Shown piece by piece: positions 22,316-35,700 of a DNA stretch of 64,000 nt (position 1 is the stretch's first letter; each line of letters opens with the position of its first letter). Both the position numbers and the translations under genes were made by a program. The notes beneath the pieces are model-generated. The model was not told the origin of the DNA, searched no databases, and saw nothing but the letters and a program-made list of their open reading frames with translations. The stretch spans positions 299,759-363,758 of the forward strand of contig RPFO01000038.1 of assembly GCA_009746045.1 (NCBI GenBank), given 5' to 3'. Source of the stretch: Mesostigma viride (taxonomy: Eukaryota > Streptophyta > Mesostigmatophyceae > Mesostigmatales > Mesostigmataceae).

Positions 22316-25300
22316 GGGGACTCGGCGCGGCGAATATTTTCCGCGCCAAAAAAATTCCGCGGTACCCTCCGTACCGTGAAAAGTGGGTGCACGGTGCGCG
22401 CACCCCTTGCGGAAGTGGCCATGGTGACTGCTTTTAGACGAAACGTGACAAATCTGGCTCGCGGAAAGCAGAAAAAATGCTCGATTCTTGGAGAAAATTA
22501 GTTACTGATTCTAATTTATGGTGGGATAGTTGCGATCTATAATGTCGCGGGCTCTTTTTCTTTACCATCGGCAGGGGGGGTCCGGCCTGAATTTCTGTCG
22601 GGATGAATAAAGTATAATGGATGCCTGCAGGTGTGATTGTCGATTGTTGCCAGTTTTGATGGTCCTAATGGAAGCTAGTTTAATGATGTTTCTAAAGCCG
22701 TAAAAATTCCCGCTGCTATCTTTACCTTTCCCGTCATTTTGCGGTAAGATAACATTAGGCCTGCGCGATGCGCGCCCGACCTCTCCATGAAAGGGTGGCC
22801 TTTCTTGTGCGCCTGGGCACGAATAAATGCCCGTTATGGTACGTTCTTGTATTAAACGTCCTAAGATAGCGCTTTCCTGCTTTCTTAGCTCGTTGAGCGT
22901 AAGCTTTTTGCCTTCTTTCCGGCCAGATCATTGCAGCCATGAACTTGCGGGTCCTGGCGCTGCATCGCTAGATTCCTGGATGTTTTTTAGCAAGTTCGTC
23001 TGTGACGTGGCTGGCTTGCTGCAGCGCGTGGCCCACAACCTGTCGGGAAGGTGTAATGCTTTTATTTCCATGCTTCTCTGAAATTTCTTTTGCTTTATAG
23101 ACAGTTGTGTTCGAGGAAATTCACGCGGTCTTCCTAAGCAGCGGTGCCCATCATTTTCCCCAGACACTGACGAGCTGGCACCTGTCTCCTAAAGAAAGTG
23201 GCTCGTGCTTGTTAGAAAGGAGGCAGTGTGCATTTTGCGGGACACAATGCTTTGGTGGCACATGCGTCAGGTAGGTTGTTCCAATGGTCTCTTCACCTTT
23301 CCCACTGAGTAAATGATAGCCTTTGTCATGCTAACCAGAGCAGCTAGCCACAGGTTGGCTGGATAAAAAGTCTGCTTATTTACTCTTTATATACGTACTG
23401 CGTGTGTGGTCCTCCACATGTCCGGCTTGTTGGGCATTTTGGAACAGGGTTTTAAATGTGTTGTTGGGTGGAACAACTTGGTTGTTGGCACAAAATCACA
23501 CATTATTAGCCTGAGATAGGCATGACATATGCTGCTCAGGCGTGTCGTCCTACCAGCCTTGTTGTTAAGGGTAGACTCACAAGGCTGGCTGTGCCGATGG
23601 AGGGGTGGGGCGTATGACGCTCCGGACATCCTCCTCACACTCCGTGATCAAAGTGGGCATGTTTTTGGGTGTCTAGGGTAGCAAAACAGATGTCATTTTG
23701 GCTCAGCACTAGCTCAATTCTCTTTTAGCGTCTACCCAGGTGGCATCACAGGAAAATCAATAACTTGAGCTACGCTTGTCAGAATGAGCTCAAACTTTGT
23801 GGTTGTGTTTCCCCCCAGTCAGTGGAATATCGCATTTATGGATGACCCAATCTGATGCGTTAATGATTTGATATATTTTTTTTGGCTCAAAAAAGTACCC
23901 ATTTTGCGGGAAAATTAATAACTCAAACAAATGTGACCATTTTGGCCATGTAAATAGCCCAGCTTTTAAAAAAGTGGGGGAACTTTGCAGGTATGTATGG
24001 GCAGGTCATTTAGACAAGTGGTTTGTCTTGGGCAAAATATCTCATAAATAGCGTCTTTTTCTATTTTTAGCTCGCCACCGGTGCGTGGTTGGGGGTAGTA
24101 CCCCCAACAAGTGGTGGTATGAATGTCCAAACATCATATTTATGGTACCCAATCATCACTAGATGGTTCCCATGTGCATTGGAACTGATACTCATTAAAG
24201 TCTGTTTTTCAGGCTTTTGGACGTGCGAGTCCCCTTAAATTATAACATGCCTCCGTTGGGAGATCAAGAAGGCCCATGCGATCAAGGATTCCATATCCGG
24301 CACTCTAGTGACTAGTGCATGTCCGTGCCTCTGCATCAGACCAACGAAGTCCACTACCCTCATGTCCATGATGACTTTTGTATTTACGGGTAAACTTGTG
24401 GGTTATTCCAGGTAAATAGGTGTACGTTTATTCCAAATATAGCCAATAGGTAATCCCTGCTAAGCCTAGGGTATCAAGATGTCAGTGGCTAAAACGGAAC
24501 TTGTGGGTTATTAAGGATAATATTCTGATCCAATTATAGATTGGTCACATATCTATAATAACCCTGTCCACTATTGACCACAGATCTATAATACCCTGTC
24601 GGACCACCAGCACGGGAATCAACTCAACTTAACTCAACTCAAGTGCATCGGACCTAGGTCACTGGTACGGCGCCGTAGTGGACCGGACGTACACCGCCCC
24701 CCCCCAGTTTTCAGATTCCCAGGTTTAAGATCTTGAGACCGTGGATTTCGGAATTTCAGTCAGGTTTAAGATCGCAGGGCTGGTTTTGGGCAAAAAAGAG
24801 GTACAAATAGCTGGTCAGTGGTCTGCCATAGAGATGATGTACTAAGGTATACCGCATCAGGTATACCTCGCCTACAGCTCTCAACTTTAAGATCATCAGC
24901 CCTGGATTTGATTTTAGGTTTAAGATCGCAGCCCTGGGTCGGCCGGACCCCAATCTTAAGTCGGGGGGGGGGGTGTAGTGTACAACGGCGCGAGTCACGC
25001 GACTGCGGTCCCCGGGGGTGTCTCGCAAAGTTTGGTTTCTCGCAAATCTCCCGCCAATCGCCAGAGGCCAAATCACCACTACAGTAGCGCCATGTTAGTT
25101 TTCGTCTGCCCTGTTCGTTTCGTCTGCATTCGGCACTGCGCATATCTTGTGAGTCATGACGTCGTAAACCATGCTTCGGTCACTGCTCGTAGGGCCATAA
25201 CATATTCAGGCACAAGGTGTGCGACTTCGAGATGGCGGTGTTGTAAGGTGGTTTTCCTGTCTCTTTCTGTAAATATAATGGATGATTCAACGCAAATCTG

Positions 25301-26350
25301 CCAACGTTTGTACCGTCTGTCAGACGTAGAATTTTTCGGCGAACTTAGCTACGGCATGTCGTATTTGGCGTGTTACTGTTACCACATAGGGAGCCTATGA
25401 CGGGTTCCGAATCGCATATAAGGCTGACCGCGTGTTCAGAGCAGGCCCTTCAGAATTTCGTTAGGTTCTCTCGCACTAACGTCAAGTTTTCTTTCGTGCA
25501 GACGAGACAGCTCGCGGTCGGCCAGCCCTCTCGTCAACGGCATCTGGCGGTGTGTCGCCCAAACTCCTCGTGCGTGCGATAATCATTCTCATTCTCGAGC
25601 ACATCCCACATGCTTCGGCCGTTCTTCTCTCAGTGCTCGTGTTGGATATGGTTTCGGTATGCGTTCAGGATTCGCCTATACGCAAGGCGGATAGCCTCTG
25701 CCGTGCTTAGACAGGAGTGTTTACATGAGGTGTGGGAAATATGACGTGGTAATATTTAGTAGTTTGTGATCGATATTGGCGGCCTAGAGTACGGTTACTT
25801 CCATCGCGCCGGTATAGCCTTCTTGCGGCTTGGCATTTAGCCAGGAGACAAAGACAACTGCTGCCAACGGGCAGGGTCACGCGCTTTGTTTATGGGACGG
25901 TTTCATGACACCCGCAGCAAGTAAACTGTCAGCAGTGGGGTATCTTTGCGCCCTGCATGCCTTCTGTCGTTGGAACATTTAGTAGTAGAAGCAGTGGTAT
26001 GCTTGGAAGCGTTATTTCTGATTATGGCTAGAAATGTGAGTTGCATTCTACTTGTGATACGAGCTGCATGATGAAGCACCGGTTTCAAATCATTTGCTTC
26101 GCTTGCACACTTGACACCCGCCTCGCTTGCGGCCCTTGCTGCACTTGCGCACAGTTCATGGCAGGGCAGCGTTGTCCACGAAAGTTTATCGCAGATCCAT
26201 CGCAGAAAATTTTTTCAGGCCCCTGCAAAACAACTCCTTGGCCGCTGCACATGTTCCTCACAAGTTTGAGCATCTGCAGCTTCTGAAAACTCTGACAGGA
26301 GCTTGCTTATGCTGACTGTTTGTTTGTGTGTTCACGTGGCGGCCAAACGG
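22316..26350. other. Gene-poor stretch with no recognised feature
   Basis: Several short frames exist (for example 24978-25400 plus) but none shows a domain, convincing splice structure or protein-like bias. Short dispersed motifs resembling TTTAAGATCGCAGCCCTGG recur between 24720 and 24960. The 5' untranslated exons and promoter of the AP2 gene downstream may lie in the right part. Confidence 0.4.
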
Positions 26351-26486
26351 GTTCCTGCTCCTGCTGGACAGCGAGCCTTTGGACGACTGCCCGCGGAGGA
26401 GGAGGATGGCGTATGTGGAGGAGGAGGAAACGCGGCGCAGCTTTTTTGAGCTGGCAGATGACGTCCACTTTTTGCTACGTAGGTAG
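26351..26486 (+). pseudogene. Fossil half of a divergent AP2 domain
   Basis: Reads FLLLLDSEPLDDCP followed by EEEETRRSF, matching the second half of the split AP2-1 domain seen at 36755 and 42018. The frame is closed by stops at 26484 and 26505, the normal AG acceptor before the exon is destroyed (AAACGG instead of ACGCAG), and the partner first-half exon is missing. It lies directly upstream, in frame, of the ATG at 26508. Confidence 0.65.
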
Positions 26487-26507
26487 GCAGCAGCAGCAGC
26501 AGCATAG

Positions 26508-26790
26508 ATGAATCCAGGCAGATCGTCCCGGTACAAGGGTGTCACTTGGGACACACAGAAAGGGGAATGGAGGGTTTTGCTGCGATTTGATGGCAAGATG
26601 AAGCACTTTGGGCGGTACCGTGACAAGGAAGAGGCGGCACGTGTGGCAGATGCCGCCATCCTTGCGCTCGACGGTGCCGCCGCCGTCACCAACTTCCCGG
26701 TGGCAATAGAGGGCGCGGTGGATGACGTCATTATGCTGGAGCATCTTCAGCGCGACTTCAGTGGGGTGGCAGCGCCGGCTGGGGATGCAG
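26508..26790 (+). CDS. AP2 exon 1 (canonical domain)
   Basis: Opens with the ATG of MNPGRSSRYKGVTWDTQKG and covers one canonical AP2 domain (LRFDGKMKHFGRY, EEAARVADAA), then the conserved VIMLEHLQRD tail. It ends GATGCAG|GTGGG in phase 1, the donor used by four AP2 exons of the array. If not spliced it would end at a stop at 26856. Confidence 0.65.
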
Positions 26791-29700
26791 GTGGGCGGTG
26801 TGGTGAGGGGCTGGCAAGGGGGCCAGCAGGAAAGGATGGACATCTGGCAACCGTGTGACGGCTTTTCGTGGGTGGTGGAAGGCCTGCACTGACTTTGGCA
26901 CAAGCATGTGACAGCTGCCCTTTATGGGATCACATGTAGGGATCTATCAGGGAGAGACATGTAGGGATATATGTTTCTCTTTTGGTTGACGAGAAGACTG
27001 TTTGTGCCCCTTTCTGTGCAGGCTCCATCCCCTACCGTCTGTGCATTATCGGGGCAACCTCCCAAACCTCGTAATGGTAGACAATGGGCCAGTCATTATC
27101 AGCTGCGAGCCTGTTCGTCAACCAGAGCATCTCGTAATGCATCCCATTCCTCTATGACACCCTCCTATAACATGTCTCTAAACCGTTCGAGTGTAGTAGG
27201 TCTCTATATCATCCCTTTACGGTATCCCTTTTCCTGTACATCACGCACCCCAATAACATTTCTCTAAACCGTTCGAGTGTAGTAGGTCTCTATATCATCC
27301 CTTTATGGTATCCCTTTTCCTGTACATCACGCACCCCAACAACATTTCTCTAAACCGTTCGAGTGTAGTAGGTCTCTATATCATCCCTTTACGGTATCCC
27401 TTTTCCTGTACATCACGCACCCCAATAACATTTCTCTAAACCGTTCGAGTGTAGTAGGTCTCTATATCATCCCTTTACGGTATCCCTTTTCCTGTACATC
27501 ACGCACCCCAACAACATTTCTCTAAACCGTTCGAGTGTAGTAGGTCTCTATATCATCCCTTTTTGGTATCCCTTTTCCTGTACATCACGCACCCCAACAA
27601 CATTTCTCTAAACCGTTGGAGTGTAGTAGGTCTCTATATCATCCCTTTACGGTATCCCTTTTCATGTACATCACGCACCCCAATAACATTTCTCTAAACC
27701 GTTCGAGTGTAGTAGGTCTCTATATCATCCCTTTATGGTATCCCTTTTCCTGTACATCACGCACCCCAATAACATTTCTCTAAACCGTTCGAGTGTAGTA
27801 GGTCTCTATATCATCCCTTTTTGGTATCCCTTTTCCTGTACATCACGCACCCCAATAACATTTCTCTAAACCGTTCGAGTGTAGTAGGTCTCTATATCAT
27901 CCCTTTACGGTATCCCTTTTCCTGTACATCACGCACCCCAATAACATTTCTCTAAACCGTTCGAGTGTAGTAGGTCTCTATATCATCCCTTTTTGGTATC
28001 CCTTTTCCTGTACATCACGCACCCCAATAACATTTCTCTAAACCGTTCGAGTGTAGTAGGTCTCTATATCATCCCTTTTTGGTATCCCTTTTCCTGTGCA
28101 TCACGCACCCCAATAACATTTCTCTAAACCGTTCGAGTGTAGTAGGTCTCTATATCATCCCTTTTTGGTATCCCTTTTCCTGTACATCACGCACCCCAAT
28201 AACATTTCTCAAAACCGTTCAAGTGTAATAGGTCTCTATATCATCCCTTTTTGGTATCCCTTTTCCTGTACATCACGCACCCCAATAACATTTCTCAAAA
28301 CCGTTCGAGTGTAATAGGTCTCTATATCATCCCTTTTTGGTATCCCTTTTCCTGTACATCACGCACCCCAATAACATTTCTCTAAACCGTTCGAGTGTAG
28401 TAGGTCTCTATATCATCCCTTTATGGTATCCCTTTTCCTGTACATCACGCACCCCAATAACATTTCTCTAAACCGTTCGAGTGTAGTAGGTCTCTATATC
28501 ATCCCTTTTTGGTATCCCTTTTCCTGTACATCACGCACCCCAATAACATTTCTCTAAACCGTTCGAGTGTAGTAGGTCTCTATATCATCCCTTTTTGGTA
28601 TCCCTTTTCCTGTACATCACGCACCCCAATAACATTTCTCTAAACCGTTCGAGTGTAGTAGGTCTCTATATCATCCCTTTACGGTATCCCTTTTCCTGTA
28701 CATCACGCACCCCAATAACATTTCTCTAAACCGTTCGAGTGTAGTAGGTCTCTATATCATCCCTTTACGGTATCCCTTTTCCTGTACATCACGCACCCCA
28801 ATAACATTTCTCTAAACCGTTCGAGTGTAGTAGGTCTCTATATCATCCCTTTACGGTATCCCTTTTCCTGTACATCACGCACCCCAATAACATTTCTCTA
28901 AACCGTTCGAGTGTAGTAGGTCTCTATATCATCCCTTTACGGTATCCCTTTTCCTGTACATCACGCACCCCAATAACATTTCTCTAAACCGTTCGAGTGT
29001 AGTAGGTCTCTATATCATCCCTTTACGGTATCCCTTTTCCTGTACATCACGCACCCCAATAACATTTCTCTAAACCGTTCGAGTGTAGTAGGTCTCTATA
29101 TCATCCCTTTACGGTATCCCTTTTCCTGTACATCACGCACCCCAACAACATTTCTCTAAACCGTTCGAGTGTAGTAGGTCTCTATATCATCCCTTTACGG
29201 TATCCCTTTTCCTGTACATCACGCACCCCAATAACATTTCTCTAAACCGTTCGAGTGTAGTAGGTCTCTATATCATCCCTTTACGGTATCCCTTTTCATG
29301 TACATCACGCACCCCAATAACATTTCTCTAAACCATCCACTTATGTAGCATCCCCCTACAGCATCCCTGTACAACATTCTTCACTATTTAGGGTGCACTG
29401 GCTACTCATAGGATTCCTAATTGCATCCCCTCCTTATTCTTATTTGCCTCATTGGAAACTGTCTCGCACTGATTCCATTTAACCGATAATGCTGGAATCA
29501 TGACTGTTTTAATGCATCTGTTAAGCCACAGCTGGTGTGCTTTGACGTCTCTGATGCCCCTGGTTTGGTTGAAGCAGCCGAGGGTGGGTCATCCTCCCCA
29601 AGCAGCCGACGAGGCAAGCGCAGGCGCACGGATGCCAGCACGGCGGAGCCAGCACCTGCCTTGGTGGCGCCAGAAAATAGGGGCGCACGGCGACCCAGCA

Positions 29701-32700
29701 AGAGAGGGGGCAGGTCCATGGGTGGTGACCAAGACTGCGTAGAGTTGCAGGCCCTACCCATGGCAACGCCAGCAGAGGGGCCTGCCCTTCTCCTCCTCCA
29801 AGGGAGAAGAGGCCCAGCGGAAGGTGCCAGCTGTAAGCCTACGGCGCCTCACCGGCGGGGTTCTGCACCTGCTGGTGGCCCGTTGATGCGTGCAGAGCAG
29901 GATGAGGTGGGGCACCAATTGCGGTCGGCCGATGGCTACGTGGTCTCACTGCGATCGCAAGCGATGGCGCCGGAGGCAAGGCAAGGGGGGTCATCCCAGT
30001 ACAGGGGTGTTACGTGGGACAAGCAGAGGGGAAGATGGAGGGTTTCGCTGCGAATTCGTGGCAAGACGAAGTATCTTGGGCAGTATGATGACGAGGTGGA
30101 GGCAGCGCGTGCGGCAGATGCCGCCATCCTTGCTCGCGACGGTGCCACCGCCGTCACCAACTTCCCGGTGGCAAGGGAGTGTGGGCGTGATGATGTCATC
30201 ATGCTGGAGCCCCTTGAGTGTGACTCCAGTCTTGTGGCCGCGCCCGCTGGGGATGCAGGTGGGCGGTGTGATCACAGGTGAAACCAAAGGTGTGATGAAC
30301 GCTGTGATGAAAGGTGTGATGATAGACGGTCCGCAGCAGCCAAGGACGGAGGAACTGCATTCTGGTGAGGCTTCTGCTGCATGGGTGGGAGGCCTTATCT
30401 CATTCTGGCACAGCACGGTCTTATTCAAGCACGTCCACGGGTGGGAGGCCTTATCTCATTCTGGCACAGCGCTGTCTTATTCAAGCACGTGGGTGGGAGG
30501 CCTTATCTGATTCTGGCACAGCGCTGTCTTATTCAAGCACGTGGCGGCTGCACGCTACGCTTGCCCACGTTGAGGGGATTGTTGAAATCCATGGTACTCT
30601 TTTTCGTATGAGCGAGTATTTCTGTGGCACCCCTTCATGGGCAGATCGTATGCCCTACTACTAGCTGTGGTGTAGCGGGGCAAACTCACCCAAACTTGTA
30701 ATGGAAGCTGGTTTGCCAGTCACTCGATCCTGGCTGTGAGTCCTCCAACTTGAGCATCCCTGCAAAGCATCCCTCTTTAGCATCACTCTATAGAGCACCC
30801 TTTTATCGCGTCCTTCTATAGCTTCTTTGGATAGCGTCAATGGCATTCCTCTTTCACCTCCCACAAGAAGTTCCTTGCATCGCATCAATGGCTTTCCTCT
30901 ATAGCACCCCTTTATAGCCTCCATCTATGTCATTCATGCGGCGGAGGTGGGTGGAGCCTCATCGATGTCATGTCTTATAACAGCCTATGTCAAGCAAGCT
31001 GCACACTGCACACATATAGGCTTGCTGCACACACCGGTGCTTGCTCCTGTGCTGGGCATGTTGTGAGCATTGTCACAGACAACGTCCTGCTGTGATGCGG
31101 CAGGCGCGATGCTGGCCCGCCGCCTGCGGTGGAGCATGGTAAAGACTATGTTGCAGCACTTGTTTGTGGTGGCGGTGCATGCTCTCGCCTGGTACCTCCG
31201 TGTGCCCTTTCCATATTTTTATGGGCCTTGTTGAAACCTTTCCTCGCACGTCCATGAATTAGCTGACTTTCCTGGAGAGTGTGCTGACTTGCATGCACCT
31301 GCCGTGCCACATGCGGTATGTGGCTCCCCTCATCGCCTCCAGCCAAAGCATCGAATGTTACAGCCGGGGAGGGGCCATGCTCCCCAAGCAGCCGACGAGG
31401 CAAGCGCAGAGGCACGGATGCCAGCACGGCGCAGCCAGCACCTGCCTTGATGGCGCCAGAAAATAGGGGCGCACGGCGACCCAGCAAGAGAGGGGCCAGG
31501 TCCAAGGGTGGTGACCAAGGCTTCCTAGAGCTGCAGGCCCTACCCCTAGCAACGCCTGCAGAGGAGCCTGCACGCCTCCTCCCACGGAGCCGCGGCCCAG
31601 CGGAAGGTGCCAGCAGTAAGCCTGTGGTGGGTTTCCAGCGGGGTGCTGCACCTGCTGGCGGCCCGTTCATTCGTGCGGGGGAGGATGAGGTGGGGCACCA
31701 ATTGCGGTCGGCAGATGGCTACGTGGTTTCACTGCGGTCACAAGCGATGGCGCCGGAGACGAGGCAAGGGGGGTCATCCCAGTACAAGGGTGTTGCCTGG
31801 GACCGTACGCGCAAGAAGTGGCGATCACGGCTGCGTATGGATGGCAGGGTGAGGTATTTGGGGTCCTATGACAACGAGGAGGAGGCGGCGCGTGCAGTGG
31901 ATGCCGCAATCCTTGTGCGCGACGGTGCCGCCGCCGTGACCAACTTCCCCGTGGCAAGGGAGGGCACTATGGATGACGTCATCATGCTGGAGCCTCCTGA
32001 GTTGCTGACCGTGCCGGCGGGAGCCCCTGGTAAGGGTATGTTTGTGTACTTATGTGAGCGTGCATGCACCGGCTGTAGACAAAGGGCGTGCCAGGGAGGC
32101 CAAGGGTGCCAGGAAGCCACTTGTAAGGTATATCCTTTCTTTCCTTTTCTTTCACCTTGCTTTTCATGTTCGATTCCACGTGCCTGCAGTTGGTGGGTGC
32201 TTGATGTAACTCTTTATTTGGTGACTCGTTGATTCAACGTTTCATTTGGTGGATGCCTCATGTAACCTTTGCTTGGTGGGTGCTTCGGCGGCTTCCAACA
32301 TTGAACATTGCTTCCTGCAACGCGTGTGTCTTTCCATGGGCTTTGCTACTCACCACGACGTCCTGAACTCCGCCTTCGCCTTGCCTTCCACGGGGCAGAT
32401 GCCCCAGTTGCTTCCATGCCTCTTTGTTTGGTAGCCTCCCTGACGATGCCTCACCAGCGCTTGGCTTGATGCCCTGACTGCGTCCATAAAGGTTTGGGTG
32501 GTAAACCTGGCATGCCCTAAACAGAGCAGACCTAGATGGCCATTTGCGTTTTCCTGCTCATCCCTGGTGGGGATTGATCGACAAGTCTTTTCTGTATAGT
32601 TTGTTGGTTCTACCCTGCCCCTTGCCCACCTGGCTACGCCTTTCCTTTTTACTGCCAGTTTCTCCTGTAGAAAGAAAAAATGGCTGATAACTTGCATGAG

Positions 32701-35700
32701 ACTGCCTTGCTAGCTGATGACCTGCATGTGACTGCCTTGCCGCATAGTCTTGTCATTGCTTTCTTTGGTGGGTGGCCACCTAACCTGTCCTTGCGGGTGG
32801 CTCCAGAGCCTAATGGCGCTCAATGCCCCAACGAGGGAGGGGGCAGGTCCAGGGGTGTGGACGCATCCCTGGATTCGCACGCATCGTCAGCGGAGGGGCC
32901 TGCCAGCCTCCTCCCTGGGAGCCGCGGCCCAGCAGAAGGTGCCAGCTGTCAGCCCAAGGCGTCTCACCGGCGGGGTGGTGCACCTGCGGGCAGCCTTGCG
33001 GTTGCCATCGTGGTTACGCGGCCGCGGGCACGCATGCCAGAGACAGGTCAACGGGGACCATCCAAGTACCGAGGTGTCCACTGGGACAGTATGCGCAAGA
33101 AGTGGCGAGTACGGTTGCGTATGGATGGCAAGATGAGGAGTTTTGGATCCTATGACAACGAGGAGGAGGCAGCGCGTGCGGCAGATGCCGCCATCCTTGC
33201 TCGCGACGGTGCCGCCGCCGTCACCAACTTCCCGGTGGCAAGGGAGTGTGGGCGTGATGATGTCATCATGCTGGAGCCCCTTGAGTGTGACTCCAGTGGG
33301 GTGGCCGCGCCCGCTGGGGATGCAGGTGGGTTGTGTGTCTGCGTCTTTATGTGTGTATGAGGTGTGGTCCTCTCTATCTCTATCTCTCTATAAGTGTGTG
33401 TGTCTATCTGTAGGTGAGGTTGTGTCTGTGTGTATGAGGTGTGGTCCTCTCCATCTCTATCTCTCTATAAGTGTATGTGTCTATCTGTAGGTGCAGGTTG
33501 TGTCTGTGTGTATGAGGTGTGGTCCTCTCTTTTTCTATCTCTCTATAAGTGTGTGTGTCTATCTGTAGGTGCAGGTTGTGTCTGTGTGTATGAGGTGTGG
33601 TCCTCTCCATCTCTATCTCTCTATAAGTGTGTGTGTCTATCTGTAGGTGCAGGTTGTGTCTGTGTGTATGAGGTGTGGTCCTCTCCATCTCTATCTCTCT
33701 ATAAGTGTGTGTGTCTATCTGTAGGTGCAGGTTGTGTCTGTGTGTATGAGGTGTGGTCCTCTCCATCTCTATCTCTCTATAAGTGTGTGTGTCTATCTGT
33801 AGGTGCAGGTTGTGTCTGTGTGTATGAGGTGTGGTCCTCTCCATCTCTATCTCTCTATAAGTGTATGTGTCTATCTGTAGGTGCAGGTTGTGTCTGTGTG
33901 TATGAGGTGTGGTCCTCTCTTTTTCTATCTCTCTGTAAGTGTGTGTGTCTATCTGTAGGTGCAGGTTGTGTCTGTGTGTATGAGGTGTGGTCCTCTCTTT
34001 TTCTATCTCTCTATAAGTGTGTGTGTCTATCTGTAGGTGAGGTTGTGTCTGTGTGTATGAGGTGTGGTCCTCTCTTTTTCTATCTCTCTATAAGTGTGTG
34101 TGTCTATCTGTAGGTGCAGGTTGTGTCTGTGTGTATGAGGTGTGGTCCTCTCCTCTATCTCTATCTCTCTATAAGTGTGTGTGTCTATCTGTAGGTGCAG
34201 GTTGTGTCTGTGTGTATGAGTGTGTTTATGCCCATCCGTATGCATGAAGCCGAGTCTCCCAAAGAGGGATGATGGCCAAGCAGCCAAAAGTTGAAGTATA
34301 GGCTCCTCCCCCTCGGCTTCCCCCGGCAGTTTCTATTTCTTCTTTAGTCCCTAAGATGCCTGTGTTGGGTGGATGGTGGCTGTAGTCCTTCAAGTGGGGT
34401 ATGGCTCGTCCATAATCCGTAATGTAGCCACGCTCCGCCTATGCAGAGAGTCACTCTCTGTTGAGAAGCCATGCCCTAGCCTTGTATAGCCATAATCATC
34501 CTCCACCCCATGACGGGCCCCCCTTAGTTGGGCTGGGCTCTGATAGATCATGGTGGTGCAGGTGCCCTTGCTGCACCTAGAGCAAGTCTCGTTTACATTC
34601 CCACCCTTGCAGGAAGTAGCTTAGAATGTATTAAAAGCCATATGCCCCTTCTCTGGGATATGTGCTACAGATACTCCCAACGGAGTTATGTTCCTAAATA
34701 ATTAATGGCTCGTCCAGGGTACTGCGAGGCATTTAGCTGCCTTTAAGAGTTTTGTATTTCTTGTTGTTGGGCCCGCCCGCGTCGACTATCCGTCTGATTT
34801 CCCGCTTTATCCCCAAAATGCCTCTCCATCGTCTCACTGGGCACCTGCCCTTGCTTGTGTAATGGTGACTGGCCTGCTCCCTTTCCCTAGTTGTCCCTCA
34901 AACTTGAACGTGCATGGGTGACCAGGTACTTCTAATGTATCATTCATGGTGTGTGTATTGCATCGCTCCATGAGACCTGGGGGTCTGACTCTCATTTTTC
35001 TTTCTTTCGCTGCCAGCTTGTTTTTCTCACTGGTGGCTTTCTGTGCTCCTGCCGTGCCATATGCGATGTGGTCCCCTCCTCGTCTCCTGCGTGGTCCAAC
35101 CCAGTAACAAGGTGTGGCTACCCACACCCCTCCTCGACTCCTGCCTCTGCATCACATACCACAGCCAGGGAGGACCCATCCTCCCCAAGCAGCCGCCGAG
35201 GCAAGCACAGGGGCGCGGATGCCAGCGCGGCGGAGCCAGCACCTGCATTGGTGGGGACTGGACAACGTGGCGTTCACTCTTTGGCAACGCAAGCGGAGGA
35301 TCCTGCCTGCCTCCTCCCAGAGAGCAGCAGCTGCGTGGCAGGTGCCAGCTGTCAGCCCGTGGAGCCTCACCAGCAGAGCGGTGCACCAGCCGCTACCCTA
35401 GCGCTTGCGATAGCGGACGCAGAAGGGCGCGCGAGTGGCGGTAAGCTGTGTGGTGGGTGAATACTTTACCTGCACCACGCAGAAGGGCATGCGAGTGTGG
35501 TGGGTGAAGACTTGGGAGCGTGGCCTTGTGGAGGTACTGCCGCTATTTCCGTGCCTGCGTGAGATTACTGATCTGTGTCCAACAGAGAGAGCATTCGAGC
35601 AGTGAGCATGAGCGGCCCTCGTTAATCAGAAACCTGCCTAAAGATTTTTGGATTTTGCCATCAAAATTCGCCACCATTCCGCACGCACACGCTGAGGAAT

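Noticed and set aside
27168-29334. CRISPR-like array (also 9499-11091 and 62393-62765)
   Set aside because: Units are contiguous tandem repeats with no unique spacers, and the genome is eukaryotic.
33404-34247. Repeat proteins from 33404-34287 on both strands
   Set aside because: Artefact of the 78-base minisatellite; the 26-residue repeat equals the unit length, and splice logic places it in an intron.
34830-35160. Extension of linker exon 5 upstream to an ATG at 34951
   Set aside because: The frame is open, but the conserved AG|CC phase-1 acceptor at 35164/35165 matches other linker exons, and the upstream residues are not shared with them. It remains possible if the array is several genes.
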